Assembly: GCF_029360705.1 (NCBI RefSeq)
Contig: NZ_JARKMX010000014.1
Location: 1-64,000 of the forward strand
Direction of reading: 5' to 3'
From: Paraflavitalea pollutisoli
GTDB lineage: Bacteria > Bacteroidota > Bacteroidia > Chitinophagales > Chitinophagaceae
Length of the DNA stretch: 64,000 nucleotides
The notes beneath the pieces are model-generated. The model was not told the DNA's origin and ran no database searches. It saw only the letters and a list, made by a program, of their open reading frames with translations. Below are positions 7,343 to 14,245 of the stretch, piece after piece (positions within the stretch are counted from its first letter, which is position 1; each line of letters begins with the position of its first letter). Position numbers and translations under genes: made by a program.

Positions 7343-8827
7343 TCATAGCGCCGCCTGTATCGACAGCGCATGGTGGAAAATATTCAACGGATCGTAAGCT
7401 GCCTTTACCGCCTGCAGACGTGGGTGGCCCGCCTTATAATAGAGTGTGTACCAGGGGGTAACGGAAGTATTCCAGTCGGCACTGGCCAGGTCGGTATCCG
7501 GATGGTTGATCATGGCGCCATCCGTCTGTTCATTGGGAACCGGCACACCACCCGAAGCAGCAAAGAGATCCTTGTAAAAATTGCGCACCCAATCGAGGCT
7601 GGGCTTTTCGCCGGATGGATCCATCCAACCGGTATTGCAGGCCACATCCATGATAGCATCCCGTTGTGCCGACGCGGTGTGGTCGGGAGGAATGGCGTTG
7701 ACCACTCCGCCGTAGGTGGCCAGGCCTATCATACCGCCAATCGGCACCTGCGCCGTGAGGTATCGATAAGCAGTAGCTATCTGATCGTCCGTCAATGGGC
7801 GGCGGAAGAAAGCATCTTTTATTTTTGCCTGTGCCTTGTCGAAGCCAGGTTGAAAGAGTTCGGGAAAAGGATTCAGCGCAAATTGCAGCCAGGCGTTCTC
7901 CTCCAACTGTTTTGTATAAGCCAGCCCCACCGGCTCTACGACGTCTTTTACAAACGCGTTGATGACGTCCGCAGCGGTAGCTCCTGTGGCCAATCCTTTG
8001 ATCTCTATTTTGCCGATGTTGCGGTGATTCAGAAATAGAATGCCAAATAACGATATATAGGGAGAGTTTGGTCCACCATGGCGCAAGCACCAGTCACCAA
8101 ACCGATGTACGAGCGTCGCGAAAGAGGCTTCGTCGAAATCTTTCCACTCCCACCCGATCCGGAATGTGGTCAGGGTAGCGGGCGCTTGGGGTAATGTCGT
8201 AGCAGGATTGTCGCCGGAAACGTTCGCCGAACGCAACCAGTAACGCGTCACAATCCCGAAATTACCACCACCACCGCCGGTATGGGCCCACCAGAGTTCT
8301 TGGTGCGGATCGTCGTCCTCGCGGCTAGCGAATACCACCTGCACCTTGCCCTGCTCATTGACCCTCACCACTTCTACGGCATAGAGGTGATCGGCAGCAA
8401 GTCCATATTCCCGGCAAAGAAATCCAAAAGCTCCGCCCAGGATATGACCACCAACACCAATACCGGGATGCTCACCCGCCGGCAGAAATACGCCCCAACC
8501 CAAAAACAGCCGGCGATAGAGTTCGCCCACGGTGACGCCTGCGTCCACCACAAAAGCTCCTTTAGTGGTATCAAATTCAATAGCAGTCATCAACTGCATA
8601 TCGATGACTACCTGAGCGGTGGGATCGGCCACAAATCCTTCGAGGCAATGGCCGCCACTACGCACTACGGGCCGCCGTTGGCTATCGACCACCTCCTGCA
8701 AGGCTTGCACCACTGCTGCGGTAGAAGTGGGCAGCACAATGTATTCGGGCTTGCCCGTATACCGCTTATTGAAACGTTTGGCAGCGAGGTCGGCATAGCG
8801 ATGATCGGCCGGCGTGATCTTTTCCAT
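7343..8827 (-). CDS. FAD-linked oxidase, berberine-bridge (BBE) family
   Basis: 494-aa oxidase with a PCMH-type FAD domain at the N-terminus (PVVRSGGHCLEGF, about 53-65) and a BBE C-terminal signature (DPLNIFHHALSIQ). Enzymes of this family oxidise sugars, alcohols or alkaloid-like substrates and reduce O2 to H2O2. His60 in RSGGH is the expected 8-alpha-histidyl FAD link. The second attachment Cys of bicovalent members (AGxCPxxG) is replaced by His120 in AGEHPGIG, so single covalent attachment is expected. There is no signal peptide, so it is probably cytoplasmic. The substrate is not predictable. Confidence 0.85.
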   Translation of the reverse strand: MEKITPADHRYADLAAKRFNKRYTGKPEYIVLPTSTAAVVQALQEVVDSQRRPVVRSGGHCLEGFVADPTAQVVIDMQLMTAIEFDTTKGAFVVDAGVTVGELYRRLFLGWGVFLPAGEHPGIGVGGHILGGAFGFLCREYGLAADHLYAVEVVRVNEQGKVQVVFASREDDDPHQELWWAHTGGGGGNFGIVTRYWLRSANVSGDNPATTLPQAPATLTTFRIGWEWKDFDEASFATLVHRFGDWCLRHGGPNSPYISLFGILFLNHRNIGKIEIKGLATGATAADVINAFVKDVVEPVGLAYTKQLEENAWLQFALNPFPELFQPGFDKAQAKIKDAFFRRPLTDDQIATAYRYLTAQVPIGGMIGLATYGGVVNAIPPDHTASAQRDAIMDVACNTGWMDPSGEKPSLDWVRNFYKDLFAASGGVPVPNEQTDGAMINHPDTDLASADWNTSVTPWYTLYYKAGHPRLQAVKAAYDPLNIFHHALSIQAAL

Positions 8828-8946
8828 AGATTAAATGTATAGAAAAGCGGGGAGCCGGTTGGTCATGGGCCAATAAAGACGGGATTGCCCCGGAGGGGGT
8901 ACCAGGTGGTTGTAGAGAAACTGCCGCGCTAGTCGGCGTAGATAGA

Positions 8947-8985
8947 CAAAAGGACCGGCACCGCCTGGCGGGACCGATCCTTTTG
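8947..8985 (-). terminator. Terminator after the NTR-like gene
   Basis: On the minus strand CAAAAGGA(T)CGG pairs with CCG(G)TCCTTTTG around a GC-rich loop that can itself fold, followed by TCTATC. It lies 60-100 nt past the stop at 9045. The A/T arms make it usable from either strand. Confidence 0.5.
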
Positions 8986-9044
8986 CCGAATGATACAATT
9001 TCAGAACGCTTCAAACAGCTTTGAGAGAAACGCTGTCGATCTTT

Positions 9045-9503
9045 TTATGCTCTCACCTTGTACAGCTTAGTCAGCCGGTCAAGGAATTTTTGCGCATCGG
9101 CATTGGCGGGCTGTGGTTCATCGGCACGCTTGTACGCCAGGTCGTGCTTACAGGGATGGATCGAAAGTTTGCCCTTCTCTTTGCTGCCAAACAGGATCCA
9201 TTCGTCGCCGGGTTTCATGTAAAACTGGCAACTGGTCAGCATCATGGGTTCAAACACCACGGTTGTCTTTTTACCTTTGATCAGCTTGGTAACCTGTACC
9301 TGCCAGCGCCCGCCACGGTTATCGGGATTGGCGGGGTCGCCCGAAAGCGTATCGACCGATACGATCTTTACCAGGGCAATGAAATCATACTGCTTCAACT
9401 GCTTTTTCTTGGTGACCTCATAGTCTACCGGTTTGCACTTGCACGCATAGGCGCTACTTCCTGCCAGGAACAATACTGCCACTACTGTCAATAACTTCTT
9501 CAT
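9045..9503 (-). CDS. Secreted NTR/TIMP-like domain protein
   Basis: 152-aa protein with a clear type I signal peptide (MKKLLTVVAVLFLAGSSAYA). The predicted mature form starts with Cys-Lys-Cys-Lys-Pro. An OB-fold-like pattern follows: YDFIALVKIVSVD, WQVQVTKLIKGKK, FEPMMLTSCQFYMKPGDEWILFG and LSIHPCKHDL. The CxC at the mature N-terminus and the further Cys residues are the pattern of netrin/TIMP-like domains, whose exemplars are metalloproteinase inhibitors. That homology is a family-level guess. It is monocistronic, with a terminator downstream. Confidence 0.6.
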   Translation of the reverse strand: MKKLLTVVAVLFLAGSSAYACKCKPVDYEVTKKKQLKQYDFIALVKIVSVDTLSGDPANPDNRGGRWQVQVTKLIKGKKTTVVFEPMMLTSCQFYMKPGDEWILFGSKEKGKLSIHPCKHDLAYKRADEPQPANADAQKFLDRLTKLYKVRA

Positions 9504-9713
9504 ACTTGTGGTTTTTAAAAAGATGCGCGCAAGTTAGTCATTACACAGCATTGCCTATGCTTCACATTCATTTAACAGATGGTTAAATCTATGAAGCGTT
9601 AATATAGCAAGCAGTTTTACGATAGACATATCATCGGGGATGTAGAAGGGCTTGCACTTCCGTGTCAGCCTTTGGATGGCCGTTATGGAGATATCTACAA
9701 TGCAGGCAGGAGT

Positions 9714-10139
9714 TTATTCATTGAACGGATCATGCTCATCGCGGTATTTGCCCCGCATCGACATCACGATGTAGACAATTCCGCCCAGCACGCCACCGAT
9801 GGCCACCGCCCATACCAGCAACGCTTTGCGCAGCGTACCGCCATAAGTATACACGTAGTAAATGTAGAATGTAGCCGCCAACCCGAGCAGCAGCAGTACC
9901 ACCCCATACAGGTAGCCGCCCCGGTTTTCTTTTTTGAACTCGCCGCCGTTGGCCGCAAATAGTTCTTCCATTAATTGGCTGGCTTCAATGGGGTCCATGC
10001 CGCGGTAGTCTGCCATCAGGTTGTCTAGGATATGCTCTCTTTTGCCGCCTTCTTTGACGGCACCGATGGCATAATCGATATTGTCTTCCTTGACGCCTTG
10101 CGCCAGGTATTTGGCTTTGATGGCAGCAAAATTATTCAT
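9714..10139 (-). CDS. Hypothetical protein with C-terminal membrane helices
   Basis: 141-aa protein starting MNNFAAIKAKYLAQGVKE. The N-terminal 75 residues look helical and soluble, with repeated short helices (YAIGAVKEGGKREHILDNL). Two membrane helices follow (GYLYGVVLLLLGLAATFYIYYVY and ALLVWAVAIGGVLGGIVYIVM) and a charged end DEHDPFNE. An upstream extension to 10172 in the same frame is possible but less natural. No family recognised. It lies 75 nt downstream of the transporter gene on the same strand, so it may be the last gene of the oxoprolinase operon. Confidence 0.6.
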   Translation of the reverse strand: MNNFAAIKAKYLAQGVKEDNIDYAIGAVKEGGKREHILDNLMADYRGMDPIEASQLMEELFAANGGEFKKENRGGYLYGVVLLLLGLAATFYIYYVYTYGGTLRKALLVWAVAIGGVLGGIVYIVMSMRGKYRDEHDPFNE

Positions 10140-10213
10140 AAGAGGCTTTGAGTAGCCCCAAAATAAGCCCATTTCCCGAAGTTTTCAAAACGGGCAGGTA
10201 AAACCGTTGTTGG

Positions 10214-11398
10214 CTACTTCCACAACTTCGGCAGGTCATCGGCGAGCGCCACTACACTCATATAGCCCATCACGACCACCACCGCCCAACCGGCCAGCTG
10301 CATCCACACAGGATGTCGGTAACCTTTCATCAACCGGGTGTTCATGGCGCCGATCAGGATAATGCCCAGTCCAATCGGCAGAATCAGCCCGTTCACGACA
10401 CCTGCCCCAATCAGCAATTGCTTGGGCTTGCCGATCCATACAAATATCAATGTAGAGAGGATAATAAACACCGAGATACACAACCGCTCGTAGCGGGCAA
10501 ACAACGGATGAAAGGTCTTGAAGAAGGAGACCGAAGTATATGCTGCCCCCACCACCGATGAGATGGCCGCACTCCACAATACCACCCCGAATATCCGGAA
10601 ACCGATCTCACCCGCCGCATGGCGAAACACACTCGCCGGCGGATTCTGGTCATCCAGTACCACGCCCTGTACCACGACGCCCAGCGCCGCCAGGAACAAC
10701 ACATACCGCATGAAACTAGAGATCACAATGCCACTCATCGCACTACGGTTCACCTGTTGTATATGCGCCGTTCCTTTGATGCCCGCATCGAGTAAGCGGT
10801 GCGCACCAGAGAACGTGATATAGCCACCAACCGTACCGCCCACCAGGGCCACGATAGCGATCATGCTGATCTTCTCCGGCATCACCGTTTGCCGCAACGC
10901 TTCGCCGAGCGGCGGATGCGCGCTGAAAGCAATAAAAAGCGTCAGCAATATCTTGACCACACCGAGTATCTTGGTAAAACCATCCAGCATCTTGCCGATC
11001 TCCGTCATCCAGAACAGGATCAGCGCCACCACACAACTGATCATCGCGCCCTGCTCAAAAGACATCCCCGTCAGCACATTCATGCCCAGCCCACAGCCGG
11101 CGATATTGCCGATGTTGAAAGCAAAACCACCGAGTATCACCAGTATCGACAGGAAATAACCCAGTCCCGGCAACAACGCATTGGCCAGGTCCTGCGCGCG
11201 CAGTTCACTCACCGTGAGTACCCGCCAGGTATTGAGTTGCGCCCCGATATCCAGCAATACCGATACGAGGATCACGAACCCCATACCCGCCAGCAGTTGC
11301 TGCGTAAAAACCGTTGTTTGTGTGAGAAACCCAGGACCGATCGAAGAGTTGGCCATCAGAAAGGCAGCGCCCAGTACAGCACCGCCGCCGCCAAACAT
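10214..11398 (-). CDS. NRAMP-fold transporter of the 5-oxoprolinase operon
   Basis: 394-aa integral membrane protein with about 11 helices, of the YcsG-like branch of the NRAMP superfamily. The first helix carries SSIGPGFLTQTTVF. The DPGN metal motif of true NRAMP transporters is not visible, and the sixth-helix region reads GGYITFSGAHRL, without the Met-Pro-His type signature. In Bacillus subtilis a relative (ycsG) sits beside the kipI/kipA/ycsF genes, as here. Import of a substrate for the neighbouring 5-oxoprolinase is a plausible inference. A TTG at 11443 overlaps pxpA. The ATG at 11398 gives the compact N-terminus usual in relatives. Confidence 0.8.
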   Translation of the reverse strand: MFGGGGAVLGAAFLMANSSIGPGFLTQTTVFTQQLLAGMGFVILVSVLLDIGAQLNTWRVLTVSELRAQDLANALLPGLGYFLSILVILGGFAFNIGNIAGCGLGMNVLTGMSFEQGAMISCVVALILFWMTEIGKMLDGFTKILGVVKILLTLFIAFSAHPPLGEALRQTVMPEKISMIAIVALVGGTVGGYITFSGAHRLLDAGIKGTAHIQQVNRSAMSGIVISSFMRYVLFLAALGVVVQGVVLDDQNPPASVFRHAAGEIGFRIFGVVLWSAAISSVVGAAYTSVSFFKTFHPLFARYERLCISVFIILSTLIFVWIGKPKQLLIGAGVVNGLILPIGLGIILIGAMNTRLMKGYRHPVWMQLAGWAVVVVMGYMSVVALADDLPKLWK

Positions 11399-11423
11399 CG
11401 CCCGTGTCTTATTGCCGGAAGGA

Positions 11424-12185
11424 TTAGTCAGCGGTGATTTCAATACCTTGTTTTTTTAATGCCTGGTGAATACGTTGGGCAAAGGCGAGGGCATGCGGAC
11501 CATCACTATGGATACAAACAGTCTCCGCATCCAGCTTGATCTTCTTGCCCGTGGTCGTGGTGACCATATCCTCTTTCACCATCTGTAAAACCTGCCGCAC
11601 AGCTACCACTTCATCTTCGATCAGGGCATTGGGCTCCGAACGTGGGGTCAAGCTGCCATCGTCGCGGTAAGTTCGGTCGGCAAATACCTCACTGTAGGAA
11701 ATGAGTTTGGAGACATTCGCTTTATTGATCATTTCACTGCCCGAGAGGCCGTACAGGATCATGTTCTTGTCGGTATTTTTGACCGCCCGGCAGATCGTAT
11801 CGGCCAGGGCAGGATCTGCCGCTGCCATATTGTACAGCGCGCCATGTGGTTTTACATGGTGCAAAGACACATCATACAACTTGAGGAATGCTTGCAGCGC
11901 CCCGATCTGGTAAACCACCAGGTCGTACACCTGCTCGGGCGACAAGGTCATATTCGTGCGGCCAAAGTTCTCGCGGTCCATGAACGATACATGCGCCCCG
12001 ATGGCAATATTCGCTTCCGAGGCGGCCGCCACCAACTCATGCATGGTAAACGGATCGCCCGCATGAAACCCGCAGGCAATGTTGATGGAACTTAAGTAAG
12101 GAAATAAGGCAATGTCTTTCTCGATGTCATAAGGCCAGAGGTGCGTACTTTCCCCCATATCGCAATTAATGTCTATCGCTACCAT
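11424..12185 (-). CDS. pxpA: 5-oxoprolinase subunit A (LamB/YcsF family)
   Basis: 253-aa protein with the family start DINCDMGES and the further blocks NIACGFHAGD, IGAHVSFMDRENFGR, HVKPHGALYN and CIHSDGPHAL. PxpA works with PxpB and PxpC in the ATP-dependent opening of 5-oxoproline (pyroglutamate) to glutamate, a damage-repair reaction in the cytoplasm. The length is normal. Its start overlaps the pxpC stop by 7 nt, and the transporter gene follows directly. This is the third gene of the minus-strand order pxpB-pxpC-pxpA-transporter. Confidence 0.93.
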   Translation of the reverse strand: MVAIDINCDMGESTHLWPYDIEKDIALFPYLSSINIACGFHAGDPFTMHELVAAASEANIAIGAHVSFMDRENFGRTNMTLSPEQVYDLVVYQIGALQAFLKLYDVSLHHVKPHGALYNMAAADPALADTICRAVKNTDKNMILYGLSGSEMINKANVSKLISYSEVFADRTYRDDGSLTPRSEPNALIEDEVVAVRQVLQMVKEDMVTTTTGKKIKLDAETVCIHSDGPHALAFAQRIHQALKKQGIEITAD

Positions 12186-13174
12186 ACTAGTTGATTCAGG
12201 TGATCATGACATGCCCGCTGAATTATGCTGAGCTCATGTTCCTGTGAAAATAGTAATTCCTCGGCAGTAGGCGTGTCAACCAGTTGAAATTGTATGCTGT
12301 CGCTCGGCCGTAATTGCGCCAGTTTGGGTAACTGAGAAGAGATAACGTGCGCCACACGTGGGTATCCGCCGGTGGTTTGGTGATCGGCCATCAATAAAAT
12401 AAGTTGTCCGTCGGGCAGTAATTGTACCGTACCAAAGCTCACGCCGGAAGAAAGCAGCTCCGTATTGACCTGCCGCTTCAAAGGTACGCCGCGCAACTGG
12501 TACCCCATACGGTCGGAGAAGGGATGAATGATGAAGTTGCTATCGAGCATATCGCGTTGGGAAGCCGCCGAAAGCTGGCTCCATTCATGACCGGTCGTGA
12601 TCTTGATCTCATGGGGCAATTGATAAGTGCGCCCTGTATCGACACGCCAGTTGAGCGGCTGGTATTCCCGCGTTTCCTTCAGCAAACCGGCGAAGTAAAT
12701 AGAATTCTCTTTAAAAGGCAGCTCATCCCCTTTTTCGAGTTTACGGCCATGGAAGCCACCCACGCCCGCCTTGAGGTTGGTACTATAGCTATCCAGCCAT
12801 TGCGGTACGCAGAATCCGCCATGCACAGCGAGGTAGCAGCGACTGCCCTGCACCCATTGCGGAAAATGCAGAATGGTATTGCGTCTCACTACGATGGGCC
12901 GCCAGGTACTGACGAGCTCATTGTCGTTGAGCGTGGGGGTAAAATCGGCCCCGGTAATACTGATCAGTGCGTTTTGTTCGAAGAGGATTTGCGCAGCCGG
13001 GAAATGGATCTCCATCACAGCCGCTCCCGGATCATTACCAACCAGCATATTGGCTATGCGGGCTGCATAACCGTCCATGACACCGCCCGGATTGATACCC
13101 CAGCAGCTATAGCCGGGCCGGCCAAGGTCCTGTATAGTATCCAACAGGCCGGGTTTGATGATCGTTAAGGACAT
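12179..13174 (-). CDS. pxpC: 5-oxoprolinase subunit C (KipA-like)
   Basis: 331-aa protein of the biotin-dependent carboxyltransferase-like KipA/PxpC family. Typical blocks are IKPGLLDTIQDLGRPGY at the N-terminus, NPGGVMDGYAARIANMLVGN, LAVHGGFCVPQWLDSYST and, near the end, MADHQTTGGYPRVAHV. With PxpB it forms the ATP-using part of 5-oxoprolinase. The ATG at 13174 leaves 58 nt after pxpB, and the stop overlaps pxpA. The length agrees with the family. Confidence 0.92.
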   Translation of the reverse strand: MSLTIIKPGLLDTIQDLGRPGYSCWGINPGGVMDGYAARIANMLVGNDPGAAVMEIHFPAAQILFEQNALISITGADFTPTLNDNELVSTWRPIVVRRNTILHFPQWVQGSRCYLAVHGGFCVPQWLDSYSTNLKAGVGGFHGRKLEKGDELPFKENSIYFAGLLKETREYQPLNWRVDTGRTYQLPHEIKITTGHEWSQLSAASQRDMLDSNFIIHPFSDRMGYQLRGVPLKRQVNTELLSSGVSFGTVQLLPDGQLILLMADHQTTGGYPRVAHVISSQLPKLAQLRPSDSIQFQLVDTPTAEELLFSQEHELSIIQRACHDHLNQLVW

Positions 13175-13232
13175 AGGTATTGTTACGGGTTTTGAGTTTG
13201 GATAAAGCAGGTTATTGGATGACCGACTGGTT

Positions 13233-13910
13233 TTACAGCCCTTGTGTCGGATAGAACACTACTTCGTCGCCTGCCTTTAGTAGTACGGGAAATTGCGACT
13301 GAGGGTTGAACATTTGCAGCGGGGTGCGCCCGATGATGTTCCAGCCTCCCGGACTGGGCAGCGGATAGATGCCTGTTTGCGAGCCGGCTATACCAATACT
13401 GCCGGCCGCCACGGGTACAGGTTTTTCTTTGCGCGGCTGCGCGATCAGCGGGTCTACTTCGCCCAGATAAGCAAAGCCGGGTAAAAACCCGATCATGTAT
13501 ACGCGGTACACGGTCGCCGTGTGGATATGGATCAATTCTTCAGCACGCATCCCCTTGGCCGCAGCCAGGGCTGCCAGGTCGGGCCCGTCATTACCCCCGT
13601 AGAAAACCGGGATCTGGTGCCTCACCGGTGCCTGGCTGACGGTCGCGCCAGACTGGTGGTAAGCGTCGAGCAACTGGTCCCGCACCCACTCGAAAATGGT
13701 ATGGGCAGGGCGGTAATGCGCCTTGATCAGGGTTGGATCAAACACGAGGGTGAGTGAAGAATAAGCGGTGATGATGTCTTTCTGGCCGGTAAATGGATGC
13801 TGTCGCAACCATTGGTTCATGGCGAGTACTTTGCCATTCAGCGCTTCGCTGAGCTGGTTTCCGAGGTCGATGGTGACGGCCCCATCACCCAATGAAAATA
13901 TGACGGGCAT
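13233..13910 (-). CDS. pxpB: 5-oxoprolinase subunit B (KipI-like)
   Basis: 225-aa KipI/PxpB family protein with the blocks SLGDGAVTIDLG at the N-terminus, HIHTATVYRVYMIGFLPGFAYLG, VPVAAGSIGIAGSQTGIYP and PGGWNIIGRTPLQMF. It is the partner of PxpC in 5-oxoproline cleavage. KipI itself was first described as a kinase inhibitor in Bacillus, but the cluster context favours the oxoprolinase role. The first possible start is a TTG at 13919. The ATG at 13910 (MPVIFSLGDG) fits the family better. It is the first gene of the operon. Confidence 0.92.
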   Translation of the reverse strand: MPVIFSLGDGAVTIDLGNQLSEALNGKVLAMNQWLRQHPFTGQKDIITAYSSLTLVFDPTLIKAHYRPAHTIFEWVRDQLLDAYHQSGATVSQAPVRHQIPVFYGGNDGPDLAALAAAKGMRAEELIHIHTATVYRVYMIGFLPGFAYLGEVDPLIAQPRKEKPVPVAAGSIGIAGSQTGIYPLPSPGGWNIIGRTPLQMFNPQSQFPVLLKAGDEVVFYPTQGL

Positions 13911-14245
13911 TTGGTTCAATGACAGGCTGCAGGATGTCCGATGGACTAAAGATATGGTTTCTTACAATAAATAGTACAATATATACAGCTTGGCAGGTAA
14001 CTGCCAGTGAGATACGCCAAATCGCCGGATTGTCGCCCGGCTACCTTCTTCCCTTGCCTCGCTGGATCTATGCCTTGTAGCCCTATTCCCCCTTTCCCGC
14101 GCTGGGAACTTCCCTCCCCATTTCTTGTTTCGCGTTGATTTTCTTTAATTTAGCTATTTGGCCACCGGCAGCAATTTGTTGGTATCGTGCTTATACACTA
14201 AACTTGCACGCCAACAGGCCAATTGTAAAACCGTTCAATCAACGT
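13911..14245. promoter_or_regulatory. Divergent pxpB / topA intergenic region
   Basis: 335 nt between the pxpB and topA starts. The topA promoter is recognisable at 14175-14206. For pxpB a minus-strand TATCTTTA near 13950 resembles the TAnnTTTG box but has no well-placed TTG. I see no small gene, RNA or repeat in the rest. Confidence 0.4.
14175..14206 (+). promoter_or_regulatory. Bacteroidota-type promoter of topA
   Basis: TTTG (14175-14178), 20 nt, TAAACTTG (14199-14206). It lies within the 5' extension of the topA reading frame, so it excludes the apparent start at 14135 and supports the ATG at 14246. Confidence 0.6.

Noticed and set aside
11399-11443. TTG start of the NRAMP-fold gene overlapping pxpA
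   Set aside because: The 15-residue extension is polar and atypical of relatives. The ATG at 11398 is preferred, although translational coupling keeps it possible.
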